A stretch of DNA of 64,000 nucleotides, from NCBI GenBank assembly GCA_040381075.1, contig JBEIHX010000002.1:181834-245833 (forward strand), in the 5' to 3' direction. This document shows positions 8,693 to 17,597 of the stretch, in pieces. How positions within the stretch are numbered: the stretch's first letter is position 1; each line of letters opens with the position of its first letter. The position numbers and the translations under genes are program-made. The notes below the pieces were generated by a model. The model was not told the DNA's origin and made no database searches. It saw only the letters and a program-made list of their open reading frames with translations. The DNA comes from JBEIHX01 sp040381075. GTDB taxonomy: Bacteria; Pseudomonadota; Alphaproteobacteria; Caulobacterales; Aquidulcibacteraceae.

Positions 8693-9826
8693 CTAGACGA
8701 ATGCGCGGGCGCGCCGATGCGGGTTGCGATCGTGTTGCAACAGAAACGCCGGCTGCGCGCCAGACGCCGCTGTGGCGCCTTTGACTGTCTCCACGACGTG
8801 AAGTGCGCCCAGCAGGACGGCGTCGCCAGCACCATCCCCCGCCGTTTGCACTGGCAGCCTGAACACAGTTTCGGCGACATCCTGCAGGCCAGGCAACCGG
8901 GCCGCCTCGCCGGTCAAAACCACGCGTCTTGCGCCAAGGCGCTGAGCATCCGACGCCGCCAACGCCTCGCGCAGCAGCCTGAAGGCATCCTCGACGCGCG
9001 GGCAGGCGATGGTGCGGAGTGCAGCAGAGTGTGGGGAGGTCTGTCGTTTCCACGACTCAGCCGCCTGCAGGTCAAGCCCGAGCCTGCCGGCCAGGTCCGC
9101 GGTGACATTGGCCCCGCCTATGGGAACGCAGGCCACATGGGCGACCCCCGCCTCGAGGACCACGGCGGCGCTGGTGACGCCTGCCCCGCAATCAACCAGG
9201 AGCACGCCCTCACGCCTTGCCTCGGGCGCGAGCAGCGCTTCGGCCGCGGCCACAGGCTGGGCGACAACCGCAGCCAGGCGCAGGCCGGCCGCACTGGCCA
9301 GATCCGTCAGGCCGCGCTGCACGGAGGCCGGCGCAGCGACGCCATGCACCAAGACCGCGAGCGTGTCTGCGCGCCGCCCCCGCGGATCATGTGCGCCGCC
9401 CGCATCGTCAATCGCGTATCCCAGCACAGGCGCATGCAGCAAGACGCACCCGCCCGGCGGCTGGCTTCGCCGGACCGCAGCATGCGCCGCGCGCATGTGG
9501 CTGTCGCGCACGGTTCCCCCGACCCGCACGCGTCCGATCAAGCGCAGACTGGAGAGCCCAGCCCCGCCATAGGTAAAGATCGCCTGGCGGGGCGTCGCCC
9601 CCGCCTGCAGGATGAGGTCATCCATCATCGCCTGCACACGGCTTGCCGCCGCCGCGGGCGCGATCAATTCGCCGGCCTGGATCCCCCTGCTAGGGCAGCG
9701 CGCCAGGGCCAATATCTCGGGCGAGCCTGCGCCACCCCAGCGCGCGATCGCCCCGCGCATGCACGAAGATCCGAGGTCAATCACCGCGACCGGATCATCG
9801 CTGCGCGAAGGACCGGCGCGGGCCAT
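8693..9826 (-). CDS. ftsA: cell division protein FtsA (divergent, short)
   Basis: 377 residues, shorter than the common 410-420. Actin-family motifs can be followed: phosphate-1 VAVIDLGSSCMRGAI, phosphate-2 VLLVDCGAGVTSAAV (usually DxGxGTTD) and adenosine motif RVVLTGEAARLPGL. The 1C-type domain region and SRGIQAGELI are also recognisable. FtsA anchors FtsZ to the membrane and signals to late division proteins. The usual C-terminal amphipathic helix is not obvious; the protein ends HDRNPHRRARAFV. The start ATG at 9826 lies 1 base after the ftsQ stop. Position between ftsQ and ftsZ makes the call firm despite weak motifs. Confidence 0.88.
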   Translation of the reverse strand: MARAGPSRSDDPVAVIDLGSSCMRGAIARWGGAGSPEILALARCPSRGIQAGELIAPAAAASRVQAMMDDLILQAGATPRQAIFTYGGAGLSSLRLIGRVRVGGTVRDSHMRAAHAAVRRSQPPGGCVLLHAPVLGYAIDDAGGAHDPRGRRADTLAVLVHGVAAPASVQRGLTDLASAAGLRLAAVVAQPVAAAEALLAPEARREGVLLVDCGAGVTSAAVVLEAGVAHVACVPIGGANVTADLAGRLGLDLQAAESWKRQTSPHSAALRTIACPRVEDAFRLLREALAASDAQRLGARRVVLTGEAARLPGLQDVAETVFRLPVQTAGDGAGDAVLLGALHVVETVKGATAASGAQPAFLLQHDRNPHRRARAFV

Positions 9827-9827
9827 G

Positions 9828-10703
9828 TCAGGCCGGCCCCTGCTCGCCGCGCCGCAGCGGGCTTGCCACCAGTCGATCAGGATCCCGCAGGTCATACCGT
9901 GCGGGCGCCCCATCGAGGAGACCGTCGCGCCGGTGCAACCGTTCGATCGTTGCAAGGGCTGCGGCGACATCGCGTGCGGGCAGATCAATCTGGGCCCCGC
10001 TGCGCAGGACCAGACGCCAGCGCCGCCCCCCCTCGAACCGGGCGACATCCAGGCGCTCGGCCACCGCCGGCGCGGCTCTCAGCTCATCGAACAGCGCCGC
10101 CGCAGCCGGACCCGCGCCATCGCCTTCAACAACCGGCAGCGCTGCGTAGGCGTCAGGATCAAGGGAGTAGAGGCGCTCGCCGGCCCCATCGACCACGGTA
10201 TCCTGGCCGCCCTCACGCCAGCGGGCGAGTTCGCCGCGCGGCTCAACGATGACCATGATCTGATCTGGCCAAAGCCGGAGCACAGTGGCGTCCTTGACCC
10301 ATTCCATCGAGCGCACGCGCGCCCGTATGACATGTGGATCCGCCGAAAAAATGGGACTGCCGAGGGCGACGCCTGCCATCCGGCGGACGGCCTCGCTTCG
10401 CGGCCCCTCGCTGACGCCCGCGACCATCAGCGCGTCGACGCCAAAACCCATCTGCGCCACGCTGCGCCGCATCATGCGGTCTGTCTGCAACGCCAGCTGG
10501 CCAAGCGACCCGCCGACCCAGGCGGCGAACATCACGGCCCCGGCGAAGACAAGCAGGCCTGCAAGCAGTGTGGGCCCCCACCGCACGCGACGGCCGGCGC
10601 GCCGCGGTGTCTCGTACCCCAGGGCCCCGAGCTTCATCGCAGGCCCGGCGGGCCTGCCCGCGGGGCCTTTCTTTACGCTGGTCCTGTCGCCTACCTTGGA
10701 CAC
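9828..10703 (-). CDS. ftsQ: cell division protein FtsQ
   Basis: 291 residues: a basic cytoplasmic N-terminus, one membrane helix (LLAGLLVFAGAVMFAAWVGG, about residues 46-66), a POTRA domain (LGSPIFSADPHVIRARVRSM, then EWVKDATVLRLWPDQIMVIV) and the FtsQ/DivIB beta domain. FtsQ links FtsB/FtsL to the division machinery in the periplasm. The GTG start at 10703 overlaps the end of ddl by 13 bases, consistent with coupled translation. Confidence 0.92.
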   Translation of the reverse strand: MSKVGDRTSVKKGPAGRPAGPAMKLGALGYETPRRAGRRVRWGPTLLAGLLVFAGAVMFAAWVGGSLGQLALQTDRMMRRSVAQMGFGVDALMVAGVSEGPRSEAVRRMAGVALGSPIFSADPHVIRARVRSMEWVKDATVLRLWPDQIMVIVEPRGELARWREGGQDTVVDGAGERLYSLDPDAYAALPVVEGDGAGPAAAALFDELRAAPAVAERLDVARFEGGRRWRLVLRSGAQIDLPARDVAAALATIERLHRRDGLLDGAPARYDLRDPDRLVASPLRRGEQGPA

Positions 10704-11602
10704 CCCGCGTCCTCGATCATCCAGCTGACGAGGTCTTCGAAGGAGAGCCCGATATGGGCGGCCTGCTCGGGGACCAGGGAGGTCGGGGTCATGCCCGGCT
10801 GGGTGTTGACCTCCAGGATCACGAGCCGGTCCTTCGCCTCGTCGTAGCGAAAATCCGACCGCGAGACGCCACGGCAGCCGAGAGCATTGTGTGCAATGAT
10901 CGCCGCATCCTTCGCGCGTTGAGCCAAGGACTCGGAGATATTCGCCGGTAAAACGTGCCTCGAACCGCCCTGTGCGTACTTCGCTTCGTAGTCATAGAAG
11001 TCGCGTGAGGTTACGATTTCGGTAACGCCAAGCGCTTGATCACCCATGACGCCAACCGTTAACTCTCTTCCGGGAACAAAGGCCTCAACCATCACCTGGT
11101 CGCCGTAATCCCACGCCGGATCAAGCAACGCCTGCGGCGGCTGGTTCGCGCCCTCGCGGACAATGAACACCCCGACGGAAGAGCCTTCGAAAATCGGCTT
11201 GACGACATAGGGCGGGTCCATTGCATGGGAAACCGCTGCCGCAGACCGGTTGGCGATCATATGCGCGGCGACATCCAATCCGGCCTGCTCGAACACGGCC
11301 TTCGCGCGCGGCTTGTCCATCGCCAGCGCCGAGGCCAGGACGCCGGAGTGGGTGTAGGCGACGCCCAGCATCTCCATCACGGCCTGGACGCGCCCATCCT
11401 CGCCCCAGGGACCGTGCAAGGCGTTCAGGACGACATCGGGAGCGGCGTCGCGCACCTGGTCGTAGAGGTCACGCCGGGCGTCGATCTCAACGACGTCATG
11501 CCCCAGCCGGCGCGCAGCATCAGCGCAGGCGCGCCCCGAAACCAGGGACACCTGGCGTTCTGAAGACCATCCGCCCAACAAAACCGCCACCCGCTTTGCC
11601 AT
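10691..11602 (-). CDS. ddl: D-alanine--D-alanine ligase
   Basis: 303 residues with ATP-grasp signatures: VAVLLGGWSSERQVSLVSG at the N-terminus, NALHGPWGEDGRVQAVMEML, PYVVKPIFEGSSVGVF for ATP binding and VILEVNTQPGMTPTSLVPEQ with the Mg-binding acidic and Asn residues. It joins two D-alanines for peptidoglycan precursor synthesis in the cytoplasm. The gene heads ddl-ftsQ-ftsA-ftsZ; murB, usually before it, is not seen here. Confidence 0.96.
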   Translation of the reverse strand: MAKRVAVLLGGWSSERQVSLVSGRACADAARRLGHDVVEIDARRDLYDQVRDAAPDVVLNALHGPWGEDGRVQAVMEMLGVAYTHSGVLASALAMDKPRAKAVFEQAGLDVAAHMIANRSAAAVSHAMDPPYVVKPIFEGSSVGVFIVREGANQPPQALLDPAWDYGDQVMVEAFVPGRELTVGVMGDQALGVTEIVTSRDFYDYEAKYAQGGSRHVLPANISESLAQRAKDAAIIAHNALGCRGVSRSDFRYDEAKDRLVILEVNTQPGMTPTSLVPEQAAHIGLSFEDLVSWMIEDAGCPR

Positions 11603-11661
11603 GTCTGCGCTCTCCGACTCGTTCGCGCCGTGAGCTTAGCGCGGGCAGCCGGCCGGCGTCC

Positions 11662-12108
11662 TCAGCCCGGGCGCCAATCCGCTGGGGCGAGTTCCAACCG
11701 GGCGAAGTCGAATCCGGGCACCACAGTGCACCCGACCAGCGACCAGGCGCCAAGCGAGGTTGCGGTCTGCCAGGCATTGGCGGGGACGACTGCCTGCGGG
11801 CGATGCCCTGCCCGCAGATTGTCTGACAGGATCATGCTGCGCGCGGCGACGCCGTCAGGACTGATGGTGAGAGACAGCGGCGCGCCCGCGTAGAAGTGCC
11901 ACATCTCTGCTGCATCGATGCGATGCCAGGCGGAAAACTCATCGACGCCCAGCAGGAAGTAGATCGCCGTCGAGAGGGCCCGCCCATCCGGCCCCGGGGC
12001 ATCGCGCCAAACCTCGCGGAAGTGTCCGCCTTCCGGGTGCGGCCTCAAGTCAAGCAGTCGCACGATCTCGCGATGGCTGAGATCGCCCGCAACGCCCGGC
12101 GGCGTCAC
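11662..12108 (-). CDS. cupin, DUF985 family
   Basis: 148 residues of a single beta-barrel with DUF985 marks: LRPHPEGGHFREVWRD near the N-terminus, STAIYFLLG, HRIDAAEMWHFYAGAPL and ending LVGCTVVPGFDFARLEL. The family resembles sugar-epimerase cupins but has no settled biochemical role. The GTG start overlaps the stop of the upstream ABC ATPase gene as GTGA, so the two are probably translated together. Function unknown; family call is good. Confidence 0.85.
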   Translation of the reverse strand: MTPPGVAGDLSHREIVRLLDLRPHPEGGHFREVWRDAPGPDGRALSTAIYFLLGVDEFSAWHRIDAAEMWHFYAGAPLSLTISPDGVAARSMILSDNLRAGHRPQAVVPANAWQTATSLGAWSLVGCTVVPGFDFARLELAPADWRPG

Positions 12109-13940
12109 GAGGCGCGCAACGCTGGACGCTCAAGAAATGCATCGTGCTCGGCCGCCCAATGGCCCGGGCGCACTTCGACGAGCTGCGGCCGGTATTGTTC
12201 GCCAGCGCCCTCGACAAGGCGGGACCGCAAGAACCTGAGCTGCGCCTTCGGATCGAGCGGCGACGGCAGGTCGCCATCGAGCTTGATCCGCTGACGCGCC
12301 CTCTCCACCGCTGGATCCGGTATCGGCGCGGCCGACATCAGCGCGCGGGTGTAAGGGTGGACCGGGTTGTCGAAGAGGGCATCGCGCTCGGCCGTCTCAA
12401 CGACCCTCCCGAGATAGAGCACCATCACCCGATGCGAGATCTCCCGCACGACGGCAAGGTCATGGCTGATGAACATCATCGCGAGGCCGAAATCCCGCTG
12501 CAGATCAGCCAGCAGCGTCAGGATCTGGGCCCGGATCGACACATCAAGCGCGCTGACAGCTTCATCGCACACGACAAGGCGCGGACGCAGGATCATGGCG
12601 CGCGCGATGCCCACGCGCTGGTTCTGGCCGCCGGACAATTCGTGCGGGTAGCGGTTGATCATGGATGGATCAAGCCCGACACGGGCCATGATGTCCCGGG
12701 CGCGCGTCTCGCGCTCAGCGGCTGTCGCCGCCCTTTCGAAGACGAGCAGGGGCTCAGCGACCGACTGGCCGATCGTCATGCGCGGGTCGAGGCTGGCGAG
12801 GGGGTCCTGGAACACGATCTGAAAGTCGCGCCGCGCCTTGCGCAGGGCGTCCTTGCTGAGATCCGACAGGGGCCTGCCAATCCAGGAGACTGAGCCGCCG
12901 GTGCGGTGCACAAGCTCAAGCGCCGCCCGCGCGAGCGTTGACTTCCCGCATCCTGATTCACCCACGACCCCCAGCGTTTCGCCCGGGCGTATGTCAAACG
13001 ATACGCCGTCTACAGCCTTGAGAGACGTCGTCCTGCCCCACACGGCGCCTGCCGTCTTGACCGGAAAGAACACCCTGACATCGCGCGCGCTGACGATTGC
13101 GGGAACATCGGCGGGCGGCTGCGGAGCCAGGACCGGGCGGCCCGGCCGCTCTGTCCGGTCCATCCGCGGCACAGCGTCCAGGAGCATGCGGGTGTAGTCA
13201 GCCTGGGGTGATCCGAAGATCCGCTCGACCGGGCCCTGCTCGACCAGCTGGCCGTTGCGCATCACGGCAACCCGGTCCGCCATGCGCGCCACGACCCCCA
13301 TGTCATGGGTGATCAACACGAGCCCCATGCCGGTCTCGCGCTTCAGCTCGTCCATGATGTCCAGGACTTGCGCCTGGACCGTGACGTCGAGTGCAGTCGT
13401 CGGTTCGTCTGCAATCAGCAGTTCCGGCCCGCACAGCACGCTCATTGCGATCATGACACGCTGGCGCATGCCGCCCGACAGCTCATGCGGGTACTGCTGA
13501 AGCCGGCGCGCCGCCTCAGGAATTCGCACGCGCTCCAGGGCGTCAAAACAGCGCTTGCGGGCCTCGCCCCCCTTGACGTTCTCATGGATTTCAAGCGCCT
13601 CGGCCATCTGTTCGCCGATTTTCATATGCGGCGTCAGCGAGGTGAGCGGATCCTGGAAAATCATGGTCATGCGCGCGCCGCGGATCCTGTTGAGCGCGGC
13701 GGGGGCCATGCCAAGCAGGTTCTGTCCCTTGAAGGCGATAGCGCCGGACGCCGCGCCGTTTTGCGCCAAAAGACCCATAGCGGTCAGAAACGTCTGACTC
13801 TTCCCCGATCCGGATTCCCCAACCACGGCAAGGCACTCGCCTGCCGCAAGGCTCATCGAGACGCCGCTGACAGCCCTGACCAGGCCATCCTGCGTCGAGA
13901 AGGTCACCGCGAGATTGTCGATAGCCAGCAATGCGGACAC
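12105..13940 (-). CDS. peptide/oligopeptide ABC transporter, fused double ATPase (YejF/DppDF type)
   Basis: 611 residues carrying two full ABC cassettes. The first has GESGSGKSQTFLT (Walker A), LSGGMRQRVMIAM (signature) and LLIADEPTTALDV (Walker B); the second has GESGCGKSTLARA, LSGGQNQRVGIAR and LVVCDEAVSALDV. Each is followed by an oligopeptide-ABC C-terminal extension (YTRMLLDAVPRM; YTRALMSAAPIPDP). Such fused subunits energise peptide importers (Yej, Dpp/Opp-like). The start is GTG at 13940 with AGGAGGAACC before it; a longer frame to 14090 has no support. No permease or binding protein is adjacent, so partners must lie elsewhere. Confidence 0.92.
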   Translation of the reverse strand: MSALLAIDNLAVTFSTQDGLVRAVSGVSMSLAAGECLAVVGESGSGKSQTFLTAMGLLAQNGAASGAIAFKGQNLLGMAPAALNRIRGARMTMIFQDPLTSLTPHMKIGEQMAEALEIHENVKGGEARKRCFDALERVRIPEAARRLQQYPHELSGGMRQRVMIAMSVLCGPELLIADEPTTALDVTVQAQVLDIMDELKRETGMGLVLITHDMGVVARMADRVAVMRNGQLVEQGPVERIFGSPQADYTRMLLDAVPRMDRTERPGRPVLAPQPPADVPAIVSARDVRVFFPVKTAGAVWGRTTSLKAVDGVSFDIRPGETLGVVGESGCGKSTLARAALELVHRTGGSVSWIGRPLSDLSKDALRKARRDFQIVFQDPLASLDPRMTIGQSVAEPLLVFERAATAAERETRARDIMARVGLDPSMINRYPHELSGGQNQRVGIARAMILRPRLVVCDEAVSALDVSIRAQILTLLADLQRDFGLAMMFISHDLAVVREISHRVMVLYLGRVVETAERDALFDNPVHPYTRALMSAAPIPDPAVERARQRIKLDGDLPSPLDPKAQLRFLRSRLVEGAGEQYRPQLVEVRPGHWAAEHDAFLERPALRAS

Positions 13941-14247
13941 GGTTCCTCCTCCACCGTTCAGGTCGCGCCGGTCATTAGCACGCCTTGGCTGCCTACGCGC
14001 CAGAGCGTTGCAGGCCCGGGGGACGCCAGGGCACGGGAGATCTGCAGCAAAGCGGCAGGCGGGGCGATGGCGATGAAGGGCACAGGCCATGAAGGGCAGT
14101 CTTCAGGCCGGGCGAGGACGGACGGAGGCGATGCGCCCACAGCAACGCCGCCGCCCAACCGGACGCCGACGCACGCCGCACCCATTGCCGGTGGGGGCTT
14201 AGTTTGCCAACAAGGCGGGATACCAGGCCGAGCGGGGAAACGCCTTC
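13941..14247. other. divergent intergenic region
   Basis: 307 bases between the divergent ABC ATPase and alcohol dehydrogenase genes. It must hold both promoters, but I cannot point to convincing -35/-10 boxes, operators or a small gene. Confidence 0.4.
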
Positions 14248-15381
14248 ATGCCGACCATGCAATACCTCACCACCACGATCTTTGACCACGGTGCGATCAA
14301 ACAGACGGGGCAGGCGCTCAAGCAGCTGGGAGTAAGCCGGCCGCTTCTGGTGACCGACCGGGGGATTGTCGCGGCCGGCATTGCAGAACGGCTCATCGAT
14401 GCAGTCGCAGGATCGGTCGCTGCGGTGTTCGATGCAACGCCCGCCAATCCAACGGAAGAAGCCGTAGAAGATGGCCTGTCGCTCTACCGCGAAGCCGGCT
14501 GCGACGGCCTCGTGGCCCTCGGCGGCGGCTCATCCATGGATCTGGCCAAGGCGGTCGGGCTGTGGGCGACCCATGACGGGCCCTATGCGCGCTTCGGCGC
14601 AACACAACGGGGTTCGAAGCATATCAAACCCATCCCGCCCTTGATCGCCCTGCCGACCACGGCAGGCACTGGCTCAGAGGTGTCCGTCGGCGCAGTGATC
14701 ATTCTGCGCGACGGGCGCAAGGAAACGTTCATTTCGCCCTACCTCGTGCCCGCGAGGGCGATTTGCGATCCGGACCTTACCCTTGGGCTGCCCAGGGGTC
14801 TCACCGCCGCAACCGGCATGGACGCTGTGACCCACTGCATCGAGGCCGTTCTGTCGCCGATGGTGCATCCTCCAGCCGAGGCGATCGGGCTGGACGGGGT
14901 CCATCGCGCCGTCAGAGAGGGGTGGCTGGAACGCGCGGTCGCCGATGGCGCCGACAGGGACGCACGATGGCATATGATGATGGCCAGCTTTGAAGGTGCG
15001 CTGGCGTTCGTGAAAGGGCTTGGCGGGGTGCATTCCCTGAGCCATGCGACAGGCCGCATCAAGGCGCTGAATCTGCACCATGGCGCTTTGAACGCGATCT
15101 ATCTGCCCCATCTGCTGCGCTTCAACGCGGGCGCTGCCCCATCGAAATACGGGCGCCTGCGCGAGGCCATGGGTCTTGCAGCGAGCACTGATCTCGCTGA
15201 CGCGATAGCGGCGCTGAACGCACGCATCGGAATTCCTGAGAACCTGAAGAGCCTCGGCGTAACCTCAGCGCATGGTCCAGATATCGTCGAGTTTGCGCTG
15301 ACCGACCTCGCTCACTTCACCAATGCGCGAGAGATCCAGCGATCCGATTATGAAAGGTTGTTCGAAGCCGCTTTGGGCTAG
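14248..15381 (+). CDS. iron-containing alcohol dehydrogenase
   Basis: 377 residues of the group III Fe-ADH family. Visible are GGGSSMDLAKAVGLW (NAD(P) binding), PTTAGTGSEVSVGAVI, the metal-ligand segment MDAVTHCIEAVLSP and the second ligand segment GLGGVHSLSHATGRI. These enzymes reduce aldehydes or oxidise alcohols in the cytoplasm; the substrate cannot be told from sequence. ATG at 14248 follows a GGGGAAA site. A 16-bp tandem array begins 4 bases after the stop. Confidence 0.92.
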   Translation: MPTMQYLTTTIFDHGAIKQTGQALKQLGVSRPLLVTDRGIVAAGIAERLIDAVAGSVAAVFDATPANPTEEAVEDGLSLYREAGCDGLVALGGGSSMDLAKAVGLWATHDGPYARFGATQRGSKHIKPIPPLIALPTTAGTGSEVSVGAVIILRDGRKETFISPYLVPARAICDPDLTLGLPRGLTAATGMDAVTHCIEAVLSPMVHPPAEAIGLDGVHRAVREGWLERAVADGADRDARWHMMMASFEGALAFVKGLGGVHSLSHATGRIKALNLHHGALNAIYLPHLLRFNAGAAPSKYGRLREAMGLAASTDLADAIAALNARIGIPENLKSLGVTSAHGPDIVEFALTDLAHFTNAREIQRSDYERLFEAALG

Positions 15382-15384
15382 CTG

Positions 15385-15480
15385 TTTGACCAGCGCCCGG
15401 ATTGACCAAAGCGAGGATGGACCAATGCCCGGATGGATCAATGCCCGGATGGATCAATGCCCGGATGGATCAATGCCCGG
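15385..15480. repeat. 16-bp tandem repeat array, six units
   Basis: Six consecutive 16-base units. Units 3-6 (15417-15480) are ATGGAYCAATGCCCGG, three of them identical; units 1 and 2 (15385-15416) are decayed versions. The array fills much of the gap between two convergent genes. There are no spacers, so it is not CRISPR. Confidence 0.9.
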
Positions 15481-15556
15481 ACAGGGGCCGCGCCCGGCGC
15501 CGCCCATATCTGGGGACGGATGACATTCAGCAGTGGGCTCCGCCTTGGGTGATGCG

Positions 15557-17092
15557 CTAGCGGACCGCTGCAGGCCAGGCGACAACGCCGGAGGCGGCGC
15601 GGCCCTCATTGGCTCCCTGCGACCATAGCGCGGTCCGCTGGCTGGCGAGCCCGAACAGCAACGGTCCCATGGCGTCGGGATTGGCCACTGAGCGCTGCTG
15701 GTTCCACAGCGCGACTGCTTCAATGCCCCTGCGGTCATCCGCGTCGATGGCCATATTCTCGCCAGGACGCACGCCGGATCCATAGCGCAGGCGGGAGAAC
15801 CTCGCCCGATAGCCGTCATCGCCAAGCCCAGCGGCGAGACCGGCCTCCCGACCCGTGAGAAGCATGAAGTCAATTGGAAACACACAGCCAGGCCCGCGCT
15901 CCCCAGGCTGGGCGTCATAGCGGCTTTGCTTCACGCAGGCGGCGAGTTGGTCCATGGGTCTTTCCAGCCGGAGGAACAAATCCGCCCAAAGCCCCTGCGG
16001 CGTCGTCGGCGTCGGGTAACTGCCCGGAACCACGCAACATCCGGCCGACGAGAACTTCGGCCCTACACAGAAATTTTCGAACATGCCGGCGTGCACATTG
16101 TCGAATACTGTCGTGCGGCTGTCGGATCCGTCGGTGCGCCGGCGCATGTCCCACCAGCCATCGGCGACAAGTTCGCCGGGCGCATCGCCTGTCCGGGCCA
16201 CCCGCAGCACGCATGTCTGGGCGTCCAGGTCATGCCGAAGGGCGCCGATCTGGCTTCCTTCGCCGTGGGTCCAGACCGTTCGCCGATGAAAACCGGTCGG
16301 CAGTACGTTCGATACAGCGCGTCCGCGCCGGCGTGTCGCGAGTTCCAATTGGTCAGCGTTGGGAACTGTCGATGCCGGATAGGCCGTGAGGCTGGAGCGC
16401 TCGCCTGCCGTGCGCCACACACCGATGACACAGCGAAGATTCAGATGGTCTGGCGTCGCCTCGACGAGCCGCACGCCAGTGGTTTCACGCCCGGCGTCTG
16501 ATGGGTCAGCAAGCATTGCGCCGCGCAGGCCGAAGACGATCACGTTGGCGCCGGGCAGCGTGTTGAAGGCATTGGCGCGCCGCAGCGTCTCCAGCACGCG
16601 GGTCGTGAGCAGAAATGGAGCATCCGGCAGGCGCGGCGCGCCATCGAGATGGAGAAGATCAGCGTTCCGCGCAGCCGTCGGCCAGAGCGGCAGGCGCGGA
16701 TGCGTTCGCCAGTCGATGCGCGCGATAGAGAGGGCGTCGCGCCAGAGAGCCTGAACATCTGAGCGCCAGGCGCCATCATCGTCCACCGGATCATCAGGAC
16801 GGCCGATCATCGTCACACGCAGGTCAAGCGGCGCGCACCGCGCTTCCCGCTGAGAGGCTGCACGCCGCAGCCGGGTCAGCGATGCACGGTCGACGGTGAC
16901 GCCGTCCAGCATGGACAGGGCGCGCAATCCTTCTTCCGGCGCTCCTTCAAACGTCAGATCAACCGTGAGAAGGGCAGGCGCGCCCGCCACGGCGCCAGCA
17001 GGACGCCCGGTTGGAGGCGTTGCGCAACCGGCCAGGGCAAGCGCCCCTGCGCCGGCCATCAGGGTCCTTCGGTTCAGCCCATCAGCGCGCAT
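15557..17092 (-). CDS. putative lipoprotein with YkuD-like SxGC motif, function unknown
   Basis: 511 residues starting MRADGLNRRTLMAGAGALAL with lipobox ALAGC, so probably exported and lipid-anchored; the NRRTLMAG segment also resembles a Tat signal without the full twin-arginine motif. The C-terminal half contains RTVWTHG, FDNVHAGMFENF and SSAGCCVVPGSY (Cys352/Cys353), an arrangement of His and S-x-G-C like that of L,D-transpeptidase (YkuD)-type catalytic domains. The first half is not recognised. Start at 17092 has GGGAG 10 bases upstream; an upstream extension through the 15-bp repeat is unlikely. A cell-wall role is inference only. Confidence 0.6.
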   Translation of the reverse strand: MRADGLNRRTLMAGAGALALAGCATPPTGRPAGAVAGAPALLTVDLTFEGAPEEGLRALSMLDGVTVDRASLTRLRRAASQREARCAPLDLRVTMIGRPDDPVDDDGAWRSDVQALWRDALSIARIDWRTHPRLPLWPTAARNADLLHLDGAPRLPDAPFLLTTRVLETLRRANAFNTLPGANVIVFGLRGAMLADPSDAGRETTGVRLVEATPDHLNLRCVIGVWRTAGERSSLTAYPASTVPNADQLELATRRRGRAVSNVLPTGFHRRTVWTHGEGSQIGALRHDLDAQTCVLRVARTGDAPGELVADGWWDMRRRTDGSDSRTTVFDNVHAGMFENFCVGPKFSSAGCCVVPGSYPTPTTPQGLWADLFLRLERPMDQLAACVKQSRYDAQPGERGPGCVFPIDFMLLTGREAGLAAGLGDDGYRARFSRLRYGSGVRPGENMAIDADDRRGIEAVALWNQQRSVANPDAMGPLLFGLASQRTALWSQGANEGRAASGVVAWPAAVR

Positions 17093-17135
17093 GACCAACG
17101 CCACTCCCGACGGCAAGCATCCTGGCTTTGACAAG

Positions 17136-17172
17136 GGAGGCCACAACAGGGGAGGCCACAACAGGGGAGGCC
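17136..17172. repeat. 15-bp tandem repeat, about 2.5 copies
   Basis: GGAGGCCACAACAGG at 17136-17150 and 17151-17165, then GGAGGCC. It lies just upstream of the lipoprotein start within a 505-base stretch (17093-17597) in which I see no supported gene. Confidence 0.75.
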
Positions 17173-17597
17173 CGGCCCCGGACAGCAGGCTTGGTCGCCG
17201 CCCTGGGCCGATTGCGTTCCCGCGCCAGACGCCGCCCGCATCCGCTGCCGCATTGACTGCGGCGGGCAACGCCAGGGCCCATCATGGCGCGTCCGCCGGC
17301 TGAAAGCCCGAGCCGCCGACAGAACGCCTGCCCAAAAGCATCGATCGCAACCATGGGCCTCACCCCTGGATGGCCGCCCCTCGGCCAAAGCGTGGGGACA
17401 GAACGGAGGATCCGGACAGGCGGCCGGGAAAAAAGCGCGTCTGTCCCAATAGAACCTGCGACCGGCGCCCCCGCGCCGCCTGACAGCGCACCCGCTCACG
17501 CACCGGCTCTGACCGCGTCGTTGGACAGCTGTGCAAACTCCGCCCCTGTTCCTGGCTCAACAGCCCTGAGAAGCATCGCCTGACTGCTGCATCAAGG

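Noticed and set aside
8603..10847. Two long plus-strand frames (about 549 and 411 codons)
   Set aside because: Antisense to ftsA, ftsQ and ddl, which have strong motifs; composition is Arg/Pro-rich noise.
15385..15480. Possible CRISPR array
   Set aside because: Units are directly abutting with no spacers and there are no cas genes; the same holds for the other arrays.
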